A DNA stretch of 64,000 nt from Cyclobacteriaceae bacterium (GTDB lineage: Bacteria; Bacteroidota; Bacteroidia; Cytophagales; Cyclobacteriaceae): assembly GCA_020832305.1 (NCBI GenBank), contig JAFIEV010000067.1:275658-339657 (forward strand). The letters are read 5' to 3'. Below are positions 47,031-56,381 of the stretch, one piece after another. Within the stretch, counting starts at the first letter, position 1. The number at the start of each line of letters is the position of its first letter. The translations under genes were made by a program, and so were the position numbers. The notes beneath the pieces are model-generated. The model did not search any database, was not told where the DNA came from, and was given only the letters and a program-made list of their open reading frames with translations.

Positions 47031-47180
47031 CCATAATTAAAATTAAACGGTCAATATTTTAAACAATGATATTAAATTATCTCGCTTTTTAATATTTCAA
47101 AATAAAAAAACTCATAATACTAATCCATTCTATTTAGTTCTAAAATAATCCTTCTTAACTTATAAATCTTTTCTATTTTG

Positions 47181-47415
47181 ACTTATTTCAGACCTGTTCA
47201 GGTTTAATATACCCCCAGGGATCTCCCAAATTGTAAAGAAAGCAACTATATTTCCTCTGCATCCCTTCCAGTACATCGAAGACCAGGTACTTATCACAAA
47301 CCGCTTCTGTCGAAAATAATCTCATAAACCCCACCTCTGTACAAACCGGCAAAAACGTGTTCTGCTGAGGGTGTAGAAACGATCTCCATATCATAAATAC
47401 CTCCAAAACTTTCGG
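47181..47415 (-). repeat. Donor copy of the duplicated segment
   Basis: This 235-bp segment contains the 3' end of the intact sialidase-like gene and ~113 bp behind its stop, and is repeated at 45980-46213 in the same orientation, 1201 bp away. Confidence 0.9.
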
Positions 47416-48355
47416 CTGCATATTTCTTTTCTGTCCAGGTATTTCCCTTATCCTTGGAAAAATAGAGTATAAAGGGTTGTGGGAGTTCAAATTTTTTCAA
47501 CCATCCACCTGCAAAGACCAGATCAGGATTTTCATTGCTTATCGCGATGCCAAAGAAAAACTTACTGTCTTCAACCCGGTCGATCAGGGTTGACCAGCTT
47601 TGTCCTCCATTCTGCGTCCTTAACAAGCCACCTTCCCATCCCACATAAATGCTCTGCGGGTTTTGTCTATCAAAAACAATTTTCTTGGCAACGCTCGGAT
47701 TGGGTACCAGATCGTACCATTCATCCCAGTTGTTTTCATCCTTAGTGCGAACTAAATACCCATTTTCTATACCTCCCTGTCCGCCTGCCCATACTTCATT
47801 GGTGTTTGAGGGATTGATGGCCACCACGGAAGTACCAGATGCAAACCCTTCCCAGAAACCCCATACCGGTGACCAGGTTTGTCCCCGGTCTTCTGATTTA
47901 GCTACAACCAGATAACCTGCGCCAAACAAAATATCCGGATTATCCGGATGTTTAATTAAATCAAACGCCGGCTCTTTTCTTTCTCCGCCAAAATATGCGG
48001 GCATCATTTCCCAGGTTACACCACCATCCTTTGTTTGTTGGATATTGCTGTTTTCGATATTGGATCGGTCAATAACCGACGCCATTATTTCATTGTCGGA
48101 AAACACAATTATGGCTTCTACATTTTGATTACTTAGTCCGATTAGCTCAAATGCAGATTGTGAAGACAGGTTTTTCCTGTATAAGCCATCATCTGAAGCC
48201 GCATACAAAAAATTGTTATGCACGCTAAGCTTATGAATGACTTTTCCATCGAGTCCGATTTTGTTCCAGGTAATTCCGGTACCCGGGCTTTCATTTTCAC
48301 CGCAGCTGAAAAACAAAAAACATAAGATGAGTAGCAAAAAAAGATTCTTTTTCAT
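47294..48355 (-). CDS. BNR/sialidase-like beta-propeller lipoprotein
   Basis: A 353-residue exported lipoprotein (FFSC, Cys18). The mature protein consists of ~45-residue propeller blades with BNR/Asp-box phrases: TKDGGVTWEMM, SEDRGQTWSPVWG, TQNGGQSWSTLI and SKDKGNTWTEK (S/T-x-D-x-G-x-T-W). Such proteins include sialidases, photosystem-assembly-like Ycf48 relatives and surface adhesins. Sialidase active-site arginines are not obvious, so an enzymatic role is doubtful. ATG 48355 directly precedes the signal peptide. It is 73 bp downstream of the antiporter gene, same strand. Confidence 0.85.
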   Translation of the reverse strand: MKKNLFLLLILCFLFFSCGENESPGTGITWNKIGLDGKVIHKLSVHNNFLYAASDDGLYRKNLSSQSAFELIGLSNQNVEAIIVFSDNEIMASVIDRSNIENSNIQQTKDGGVTWEMMPAYFGGERKEPAFDLIKHPDNPDILFGAGYLVVAKSEDRGQTWSPVWGFWEGFASGTSVVAINPSNTNEVWAGGQGGIENGYLVRTKDENNWDEWYDLVPNPSVAKKIVFDRQNPQSIYVGWEGGLLRTQNGGQSWSTLIDRVEDSKFFFGIAISNENPDLVFAGGWLKKFELPQPFILYFSKDKGNTWTEKKYAAESFGGIYDMEIVSTPSAEHVFAGLYRGGVYEIIFDRSGL

Positions 48356-48428
48356 GGCAATACTGTTCAATGGTTTACACTGATTATAGATACATTTTTC
48401 TGCCCAAAGGTTGTAAAGCAGTGTAAAA

Positions 48429-50576
48429 CTATTTTGACCTGAATAGCCTGGCAATCATTTTCCCCAAATCATCGAGTTTACCAAGGGGTTCGATCATGGA
48501 GGCATCTTTTAAATCAATCTTTCCGGGGTCCTCAACTCCTGCCTGCATGGGATATACAAGAAGGAAACTGTTTTTTTGAAAATATTTATTGAGATAATGT
48601 GAAACTTTTGACATGGCAGGATGGTAGGATATGAGGTCTTTCCTGCTTAAAACCACGATCAGATTATCATCGGTTTTGATATCTCTCGAAACGATAAGAA
48701 AATCGTCCCAATTGTCGAATTCAATAAATTCTGACTCTACCGGATGATTGGCGTGAATATTTTTGATGTATTTTAAGGTGTCTTTTCCTCCGTAGAAACA
48801 CAGTTTGGCACCGGTGTTTCTGCCTATATTCCAGATTTTAATCAGCCAGAACAGGAAACCAATCTCCTTTTCTGCATTTACCGGAACCATGATAATATGT
48901 CTTTTAATGGTGCCCAAAGGCTGATAGGGCTTGTATATGAGGCTGGTAATATTACATTTTGTAAGTATACCTTCGGTGAGGGTGCCTAAAAAAGAATCAG
49001 ACAAGCCTTTTTTTATGTGCAATCCGAGTATAAGGTCGGTGATTTTATTTTCTTTCACAACGCTTGATATCCCGTTTATGATATTTATATCATATCTAAG
49101 CAATTCGTGCAGGTACACATCGGTAGATGCTGCTGTATTTGCTGCCAGGTCAAATACTTTCCTGGCATTTTTTTCAGCCTTTTCATCGGTGGTTGTGTTA
49201 TTGATAACATTCAGCGCATATAATTCACTTTTGGCTGTTTTAGATTTAACAGTAACACTCAGGTTTACCAGCTCGGCTGCGGTCTGAACGTTGTTTAAGG
49301 CAATTAAAACCCGTTCCTGGGTCTCATTACCTTCATCATCCTGAAGTTTTGCCTCTGAAATGGCAATATTTTTGGCCCCTTTTTGGGCTATAAATGAAGC
49401 GATGGTACAGGTAACCAGGATCATGAGAATAGAACCATTAAGTACGCTTTCATTTAATAATCTGATTTTTTCTCCGGTTTCCGTCTCCCCAATGATCACA
49501 TTATATCCAACCAGCACTGCTGCCAATGTGGCCGCTGCCTGTGCATTGCTCAACCCGAATATCAGTCTCCGTTCATCAAGGGAAAATTTATAGGTTTTCT
49601 GGGTAAGCCAGGCAGCAATAAACTTGGCACCGGTTGCAATAATAATCATTACGGCTGCCACCTTAAGCGTTTCAATGTCCTTGAAAAAAGCCCTGTAATC
49701 AATCAACATACCAACCCCAATGAGGAAAAAAGGAATAAAAATTGCATTTCCGACAAATTCTATCCGGTTCATGAGTGGTGAAGTATGGGGTATTAACTTA
49801 TTGAGTGCCAGGCCGGCCAAAAAAGCGCCAATAATGGCTTCGATTCCTGCCATTTCAGCGAGGACTGCCCCTAAAAATACCATCACCAAAACAAAAATAT
49901 ACTGAGCCACATTGTCGTCATATCTTTTAAAAAACCAACGGCCGATAATGGGAAAAGTAAACAAGACAACCATGCCAAACGCCAATATGGAAACGCTTAA
50001 CTTAATCCAAAACTCAGATGTTACCTCACCTTGTTGCATGCCAACGATAACAGCCAGCACCAAAAGAGCCAGCGTATCTGTTATTAAAGTGCCGCCTACG
50101 GTGATATTTACGGCCCGGTTTTTTGCAACGCCCATCTTACTTACCATTGGATAGGCTATGAGCGTATGGGACGCAAACATACTGGCTAAAAGGATAGAAG
50201 TAAGAATTGAGAATTGTAAAACATAATAGCCTGCGATTGTGCCCAGTGTCATGGGAATAATAAAAGTATACAAACCAAATACTATACTTTTTTTACTATT
50301 CTTCTTAAAGTCGGCCAAATCTATTTCTAGTCCGGCCAGAAACATAATATATAATAGCCCCGCTGTTCCCGATAGGATTATACTGCTGTCCCGGTCCATC
50401 ATATGAAATCCATAAGGCCCTATTACAGCTCCGGCTATAATCAGACCAAGCAGATTGGGTATTTTGAACTTATTTGAAAGGATGGGTGCAAATAGAATGA
50501 TGATGAGTATGAGAAGAAATCTCAAAACCGGATTGGTAAGTGGCAAACTCAATTCATGCAAGTTGTAAAGCAGCAT
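48429..50576 (-). CDS. Kef-type cation:proton antiporter (CPA2) with C-terminal Usp-like domains
   Basis: A 715-residue inner-membrane protein. About twelve transmembrane helices occupy residues ~1-400. They include IPNLLGLIIAGAVIGPYG and the CPA2 core GTLITDTLALLVLAV and GIEAIIGAFLAGLALN. The C-terminal ~290 residues form tandem universal-stress-protein-like domains (RVLIALNNVQTAAELVNLSV; RHIIMVPVNAEKEIGFLFWL) that probably regulate the transporter. Family members exchange Na+ or K+ for protons. The cation cannot be told. A TATTTTTG -7 box lies 41 bp upstream. Confidence 0.92.
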   Translation of the reverse strand: MLLYNLHELSLPLTNPVLRFLLILIIILFAPILSNKFKIPNLLGLIIAGAVIGPYGFHMMDRDSSIILSGTAGLLYIMFLAGLEIDLADFKKNSKKSIVFGLYTFIIPMTLGTIAGYYVLQFSILTSILLASMFASHTLIAYPMVSKMGVAKNRAVNITVGGTLITDTLALLVLAVIVGMQQGEVTSEFWIKLSVSILAFGMVVLFTFPIIGRWFFKRYDDNVAQYIFVLVMVFLGAVLAEMAGIEAIIGAFLAGLALNKLIPHTSPLMNRIEFVGNAIFIPFFLIGVGMLIDYRAFFKDIETLKVAAVMIIIATGAKFIAAWLTQKTYKFSLDERRLIFGLSNAQAAATLAAVLVGYNVIIGETETGEKIRLLNESVLNGSILMILVTCTIASFIAQKGAKNIAISEAKLQDDEGNETQERVLIALNNVQTAAELVNLSVTVKSKTAKSELYALNVINNTTTDEKAEKNARKVFDLAANTAASTDVYLHELLRYDINIINGISSVVKENKITDLILGLHIKKGLSDSFLGTLTEGILTKCNITSLIYKPYQPLGTIKRHIIMVPVNAEKEIGFLFWLIKIWNIGRNTGAKLCFYGGKDTLKYIKNIHANHPVESEFIEFDNWDDFLIVSRDIKTDDNLIVVLSRKDLISYHPAMSKVSHYLNKYFQKNSFLLVYPMQAGVEDPGKIDLKDASMIEPLGKLDDLGKMIARLFRSK

Positions 50577-50616
50577 AAAAAATCCATTTTATCAATCAAA
50601 GCTAAGGCAAGAATGT

Positions 50617-50624
50617 CAAAAATA
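50617..50624 (-). promoter_or_regulatory. Putative -7 promoter element of the antiporter gene
   Basis: On the minus strand TATTTTTG, a full TAnnTTTG match 41 bp before the start codon. Confidence 0.4.
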
Positions 50625-50866
50625 CATCAAACAAATCAGATTAAAGATTTTTGCTTTAGTCAATATTTAACCATAGTCTACTTTTGGGTTTACCTAAAGT
50701 CATAGAAGACAAACATTTGCATAGAATATAATGTAAACACTGACGTAACTTAACAATTTTGTCAAACTCACATCAAACTAAAAGCGCTTATTTTTCAAAT
50801 TAAAAACTTTAAGCCTATCATTTTTATAATTTCAAATTATTTATACATTGCATTAAAATTAGATTA

Positions 50867-51475
50867 GTGCTGTCAGGTAATCATCAGGATATAGAAGCTT
50901 TTAAAGTTAAGATTAAAGCCGGATGTCTGCTAAGCTTTAATTTACTCTTTAGAAAATTGAGCCATAAGGTGTTTCAATTCAGCTATTCATTTCTGCATTG
51001 CCGGGAGGAAGCGGAAGAAATTATGCAGGATGTTTTTTTAAAGGTATGGGAGTCTAAGCACCTTTTAAATGAAAGCAAATCTCTGTATAGTTATATTTAT
51101 GTAATTGCAAAAAACGCCACATTAGATAAAATCAGAAAAAATAAAAGCCAATCGCTGCATTTGCACAGGTATTTCGATTTACATGAGGATCAATTCATAG
51201 CATTGCCAGAATTTCAGCAAGAACTTAGTGATACAACCTTGGTGATTCAAAAAATACTTTCTGATATGCCCGCCGCCAGAAAAAGAGTATTTGAATTAAG
51301 CAGATACCAGGGCATGAGCAATTCAAGCATCGCAGAATACCTGAGCATTTCTGTAAAAACTGTTGAAAAACAGATATCCAAAGCATTACAAGAACTCAAG
51401 GAAAAATTAAAAAACAATGAGATTGAAGTTTGCATATTACTGACAATTTCATTCCTGAGTTATAGTTTTTTTTAA
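50867..51475 (+). CDS. ECF-type RNA polymerase sigma factor (sigma-70 family, Bacteroidetes Sus type)
   Basis: A 202-residue sigma factor. Region 2 (about 24-90) contains EEAEEIMQDVFLKVWES and LYSYIYVIAKNATLDKIRK. Region 4 (about 130-190) contains MPAARKRVFELSRYQGMSNSSIAEYLSISVKTVEKQISKAL as helix-turn-helix. It is the first gene of the sigma/FecR/SusC/SusD cluster and is expected to drive susCD when released by the anti-sigma factor. The start is GTG at 50867; no in-frame ATG precedes region 2. A short hydrophobic tail (CILLTISFLSYSFF) at the C-terminus is unusual but occurs in this subgroup. Confidence 0.93.
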   Translation: MLSGNHQDIEAFKVKIKAGCLLSFNLLFRKLSHKVFQFSYSFLHCREEAEEIMQDVFLKVWESKHLLNESKSLYSYIYVIAKNATLDKIRKNKSQSLHLHRYFDLHEDQFIALPEFQQELSDTTLVIQKILSDMPAARKRVFELSRYQGMSNSSIAEYLSISVKTVEKQISKALQELKEKLKNNEIEVCILLTISFLSYSFF

Positions 51476-51673
51476 ATGCCTCGTTATTAAGGCGTCATTT
51501 CCGGGTATTACAGCCTAAATTTCAGCTTTGATATTTACAATATTAAAATAATTAACCGAATTTTTGCGCTAATTGTCAACAATAATAAGCCTTCATTGAA
51601 GGCATTGCAATTTTTTCAAAGCAGAGGCGGGTAATTGTCTTCTGGTTTCGTAATTAGACTATACGATAAAAAA

Positions 51674-52753
51674 ATGGCGGAAGACTGGATACCAGATAGT
51701 GAACTTTTACAAAGATTTTTCAGCAGGGAGGCCTCTGAGCTTGAGAACAGGAAGATTGTACTTTGGCTTTCAGACCCCAAAAACCAGGCTGCTGTTGAAG
51801 AAATTATGAAAAATAGATGGGAAGATACGGAAGGGTTGAATTCCGTCAACATCGAATTTAACAGTGATGACTACTGGCCTGATATGTTGAAAAAAATATC
51901 TGAAGCAAAAAATATTTCAAAAAAAGATGGCTACATAGTTCATGGCTTAAACGATCAGGATTCTTCCGGAAAAAAAGTCTGGTCTGTGGTGAAATTTGCA
52001 GCCGCGCTGGCTGTATTTATGGTTGCTTCTTTTCTATTCTTCTATTTTCATGTCACTAATTCCAATACAGAACTGGTAGCTGAAACAAAAGCCTACCCCA
52101 TTGAAAAAATTTCCCCTCCCGGAAAAAGGACAAGTATAGAATTAGTTGATGGTACTATTGTTACGCTTAATCAAAACAGCCGGTTATTGTACTTTTCTGA
52201 TTTTAATGAAACAGATCGTAGGGTTGAAGTAATCGGTGAAGCATTCTTTCAAATTAAAAGCAATGCCGAAAAACCCTTTATCGTAAAAACCAATGATGTT
52301 TATTCCACAGCACTCGGAACTTCATTTAATGTAAGAAATATAACAGGTGATAAAGAAATCAGTATTTCCCTTACCGAAGGCAGCATAGTGGTTAGTTTCG
52401 ATCAGCCGAAATCGGTCGCAAGTATAAAAAGTAAACTTTTATCACCCGGCGAGGAGGCCATTTGCACAATAGATAGCAAAATAATGCATACACAGGATTT
52501 TGATGTCAAAAAAGTTACCGGCTGGAAAGATAACATCCTTTACTTCAAAGACATGAATGCCTATGAGGTGGCGAAGGTAATAGAAGACTGGTATGAGGTA
52601 AAAGTTGTATTTAAGAATTCTCCATCTTCTGATTGGATATTTAGTGGTGAGTTCCACAATGAAACCCTGAAAAATGTTTTAGAGGGGTTGAAATTTTCAA
52701 AGGGCATCCGATATACTATAGATAAAAAAACAATACACATTGTATTCAACTAA
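51674..52753 (+). CDS. FecR-family anti-sigma factor
   Basis: A 359-residue protein spanning the inner membrane once at about residues 104-126 (VVKFAAALAVFMVASFLFF). The cytoplasmic N-part binds the sigma factor (PDSELLQRFFSREASELE). The periplasmic FecR domain (ISPPGKRTSIELVDGTIVTLNQNSRLLY) and the C-terminal DUF4974-like domain (FKDMNAYEVAKVIEDWYEV) receive the signal from the STN domain of the adjacent SusC. ATG 51674 was chosen over a TTG at 51635. Confidence 0.93.
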   Translation: MAEDWIPDSELLQRFFSREASELENRKIVLWLSDPKNQAAVEEIMKNRWEDTEGLNSVNIEFNSDDYWPDMLKKISEAKNISKKDGYIVHGLNDQDSSGKKVWSVVKFAAALAVFMVASFLFFYFHVTNSNTELVAETKAYPIEKISPPGKRTSIELVDGTIVTLNQNSRLLYFSDFNETDRRVEVIGEAFFQIKSNAEKPFIVKTNDVYSTALGTSFNVRNITGDKEISISLTEGSIVVSFDQPKSVASIKSKLLSPGEEAICTIDSKIMHTQDFDVKKVTGWKDNILYFKDMNAYEVAKVIEDWYEVKVVFKNSPSSDWIFSGEFHNETLKNVLEGLKFSKGIRYTIDKKTIHIVFN

Positions 52754-52935
52754 AAATCACTAAAAAGAGAGAATTATGAAAAAAACCTGACGCCCACCTC
52801 ACCACTCTTCTGACAGGATAACTCAGATGAGTAAAAAAAGGGTCTTTCATGCCATTTAAAACTTTCGAACCGTTTACCGGCACGAAAAACCCTCACATAA
52901 CAGAACCTTATGTTCCATTACTAAACCTTAAAATT

Positions 52936-55900
52936 ATGAAAAATAATTTTACTCGGCTATTTATTATGCTGACAAAATTCACATTTTACGGAATTATTGC
53001 CCAATTTTTTCTCTTAAGCGTTTTACTGGCTAATGATGGTAACGCTCAGGGTGTTGAAAACATTCATAAAGTGAGGGCCAGGCTGGGTTTCCAGAATGCA
53101 TCGCTTGAGAAAGTTTTTAAAGAAATTGAGAAAAAGACAGATTACAAATTTGCTTTTGACAAGAAAGATCTTGCCTCAGGTGTGCGATTTGATCTGCAAC
53201 AGGAAAACCATGTGATTGCCGATGTCCTGCTTGAGTTATCGAGACAGTCAAATCTTGCTTTCCGCCAAATCAACAATACCATTTTTGTGCACAGAAATGA
53301 ACATAAAGACAAATGGGATGATGCAGTGCTGGAAACTACTTATCAAAACATCAGGGTTACCGGCAAAATTACAACTGTTGACAGTAATGAAGGCCTGCCC
53401 GGTGTTAATGTTATAATAAAGGGAACAAGTACGGGTACCATTACAGACATTAATGGCGCCTATCAGATTGAAGTGCCTGATCAAAACACGGTTTTAGTTT
53501 TTAGTTCGGTAGGTTTTGTCCGTGAGGAAGTTATCGTTGGTACCAGATCGGTAATCGACCTTAAGTTAACGCCAGACATCACAGCGCTTGAAGAGATCGT
53601 GGTGGTTGGTTATGGTGAGCAAAGGAAAGCAACCATTACAGGATCTGTATCTACTATAAAGGGCGCTGAAATAATTGAAGCTCCGGTAACCAACGTGAGC
53701 AATGCCCTTGCAGGTCGTTTGCCCGGTCTGGTGGCTGTTACACGAAGCAGCGAGCCCGGTGCTGATGGTTCTATTCTCAGGATACGAGGTTTGAATACAC
53801 TTGGCGATAATAGCCCCTTAATCGTCGTCGATGGCATACCGGGTCGATCTATTGACAGACTCGAACCCAATTCCATTGAAAGCATAACCATCTTAAAAGA
53901 TGCATCGGCCGCCATCTATGGCGCTCAGGCTGCCAATGGTGTTATTTTAATTACTACCAAAAGAGGTCAAACCGGTAAACCGGAAATTACTTTTAACCTC
54001 AACCAGGGGGCCGGTCAGCCCACGCGATTGCCCAGAATGGCCAATGCCACTGAATACGCAACAATGCTCAATGAGATCGACATCTATCAGGGCAGAACGC
54101 CAAGGTACACAGATAATGAACTTGTAAAATTTGCCGATGGATCAGACCCCTGGCGTTATCCCGACACCGATTGGTTCTCTGAAGTTTTAAGACCCTGGTC
54201 GGGCCAGAGCTATGCCAATATGACGGTGTCAGGGGGCAGCGAAAACGTAAAATATTTCTTACTGGGTGGAGTGAGGAGTCAACAGGGTTATTACAAAAAG
54301 AGTGCAGCCAACTTCCGTCAGATAGATTTCAGAACCAACATCGATGCTAAAATAAGCAATCATATAAAACTAGGTTTCGACGTAGCAGGCAGAGAGGAAA
54401 ACCGGGAATACCCCGTAAGAAGCGCCAATGCCATATTCAGAATGGTGATGCGTGGCAAACCACATATGCACGCTTACTGGCCGGATGGCACACCAGGCCC
54501 CGACATTGAGTATGGTGACAATCCGGCGGTTGTAAGTACAGATGCCACCGGATATGACCGCGATAACTGGTATGTTTTAAATAGTAACGTCCGTCTAGAT
54601 ATCGACATCCCCTGGATCAAAGGACTTTCATTTAACAGCAACGCCGGTATTGATAAAGGTTTTCAGTTCCGCAAAAGATTTGAGACCCCCTGGTACCTGT
54701 ATTCCTGGGACGGACAGAGTGTTGATGCCTCTGGTCAACCTGTATTGGAAAGAGGAAAAAAAGGATTTGCAGACCCAAGACTTTCACAATTTTCACAGGA
54801 TTATCAAGACATACTCCTCAATGGAATGCTTAATTATCAATTTGATATCACAGATAACCATGCATTCAAAATAATGGTAGGTAGTGAGCGCAGAACCCGT
54901 AATATGGAGCGTTTCAGCGCTTACAGAAGGTTTTTTGTATCAACTGCCATAGACCAGTTGTTTGCCGGCGGTGAGCTGGAAATGAGCAATACCGGTGTAG
55001 GCGAGCAGCAAGCGCGTTTCAACTATTTTGGTCGGGTTAATTATGCCTATTCAGATAAATATCTCCTGGAATTTCTATGGAGATATGATGGGTCATTTAT
55101 TTTCCACAAGGTCAGCCGATATGGTTTCTTCCCGGGTGTTTCTGCCGGATGGAGGGTGTCTGAAGAAAGTTTCTGGAAAGACAATGTCTCATTTATGGAT
55201 GAGTTTAAAATACGCGGTTCCTGGGGGCAAACCGGTAATGACCGCATTGAGTTATTCCAGTATCTCGCAAGCTATACCTTCGGAAGGTGGGATGCACGTG
55301 ACTGGTCTTCTACCGATTTCAGAAACCAGACTTTGATTCTGGGTGTCGATCAGGAAAACAAAGCCTTGTACGAAGCCCTTATACCCAACAGCAATGTAAC
55401 CTGGGAGGTCGCTAATCAAACCAATATCGGTGTAGAAACCAGGTTTTTCGATGGCAAAATGTTTTTCGAAGCTGATTACTTCTACAATCTCAGGTCTCAG
55501 ATTTTATGGGCAAGAAATGCATCCATTCCGGGCTCAACCGGACTTACACTTCCACGTGAAAACATAGGAAGGGTTCAAAATGCAGGTTTTGACTTCAATA
55601 TTGGATACAATGGACAGGCTGGTCAGCTCAGATACATGGTTGCAGCTAATGGTGGTTATGCTAAGAATAAAATTTTATTCTGGGATGAAACCCCGGGCGT
55701 TCCCGAATATCAGCAATCAACCGGTCGACCTATGGGCAGTGCCTTGTATTATGAAGCTATTGGCATTTTCAAGGATGAAGAACACCTATCGCAATATCCG
55801 AGTATTACGGGTGCCCGACCAGGTGATATTATCTTTAAAGATGTAAATGGTGACGGTGTGATTGATGGCAATGACAGGGTTAGAAATGAATTCAATAATA

Positions 55901-56370
55901 TCCCGAGATTTTCAGGAGGTTTAAATATCAATATGTTTTACAAAGGTTTTGATTTGGCCATCTTGTTTCAGGGAGCCGCCGGAGCCGTTCAATACGTTCA
56001 AACCGAGTCTGGTGAAATTGGCAATTACCTCAAAAGCTTTTATGATCAGCGGTGGACAGCCGATAACCCGAATGCCACTGGCCCAAGAACCTTCAACCGG
56101 GATAATGAGTATTGGAGAAACAACTGGAATACCCATTTCCTGCACAGGACCGATTATATCCGCTTGAAAAACCTTCAATTTGGATATAGCTTACCCGCCA
56201 GAATCAATGATGCATTGGGAACGCAGAATTTCAGAATCTATATAAGTGGGTTCAACCTGCTAACCTATAGCCCTGATTACAAAGATTTTGACCCCGAAAA
56301 TGCAAGTGCCTCGGGACAGGGATATCCCTTGCAAAGGGTTTTTAATGGTGGTGTAACAATAACCTTTTAA
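52936..56370 (+). CDS. SusC/RagA-family TonB-linked outer-membrane receptor with STN domain
   Basis: A 1144-residue glycan importer. After a signal peptide (FFLLSVLLANDGNAQ) come an STN/secretin-like domain (about 40-115; SLEKVFKEIEKKTDYKFAFD) and a carboxypeptidase-regulatory-like domain (GKITTVDSNEGLPGVNVIIKG). Next are a TonB-box-like EEIVVVGYGEQ, the plug with SusC hallmark LKDASAAIYGAQAANGV, and a barrel closing with FNGGVTITF. The STN domain is the piece that signals to FecR. It is followed by susD after 11 bp. ATG 52936 directly precedes the signal peptide. Confidence 0.95.
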   Translation: MKNNFTRLFIMLTKFTFYGIIAQFFLLSVLLANDGNAQGVENIHKVRARLGFQNASLEKVFKEIEKKTDYKFAFDKKDLASGVRFDLQQENHVIADVLLELSRQSNLAFRQINNTIFVHRNEHKDKWDDAVLETTYQNIRVTGKITTVDSNEGLPGVNVIIKGTSTGTITDINGAYQIEVPDQNTVLVFSSVGFVREEVIVGTRSVIDLKLTPDITALEEIVVVGYGEQRKATITGSVSTIKGAEIIEAPVTNVSNALAGRLPGLVAVTRSSEPGADGSILRIRGLNTLGDNSPLIVVDGIPGRSIDRLEPNSIESITILKDASAAIYGAQAANGVILITTKRGQTGKPEITFNLNQGAGQPTRLPRMANATEYATMLNEIDIYQGRTPRYTDNELVKFADGSDPWRYPDTDWFSEVLRPWSGQSYANMTVSGGSENVKYFLLGGVRSQQGYYKKSAANFRQIDFRTNIDAKISNHIKLGFDVAGREENREYPVRSANAIFRMVMRGKPHMHAYWPDGTPGPDIEYGDNPAVVSTDATGYDRDNWYVLNSNVRLDIDIPWIKGLSFNSNAGIDKGFQFRKRFETPWYLYSWDGQSVDASGQPVLERGKKGFADPRLSQFSQDYQDILLNGMLNYQFDITDNHAFKIMVGSERRTRNMERFSAYRRFFVSTAIDQLFAGGELEMSNTGVGEQQARFNYFGRVNYAYSDKYLLEFLWRYDGSFIFHKVSRYGFFPGVSAGWRVSEESFWKDNVSFMDEFKIRGSWGQTGNDRIELFQYLASYTFGRWDARDWSSTDFRNQTLILGVDQENKALYEALIPNSNVTWEVANQTNIGVETRFFDGKMFFEADYFYNLRSQILWARNASIPGSTGLTLPRENIGRVQNAGFDFNIGYNGQAGQLRYMVAANGGYAKNKILFWDETPGVPEYQQSTGRPMGSALYYEAIGIFKDEEHLSQYPSITGARPGDIIFKDVNGDGVIDGNDRVRNEFNNIPRFSGGLNINMFYKGFDLAILFQGAAGAVQYVQTESGEIGNYLKSFYDQRWTADNPNATGPRTFNRDNEYWRNNWNTHFLHRTDYIRLKNLQFGYSLPARINDALGTQNFRIYISGFNLLTYSPDYKDFDPENASASGQGYPLQRVFNGGVTITF

Positions 56371-56381
56371 TTTAAGATCCC

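Noticed and set aside
47294..48355. True sialidase.
   Set aside because: Asp-box phrases are present, but the catalytic arginine triad, Tyr/Glu pair and FRIP motif are not seen.
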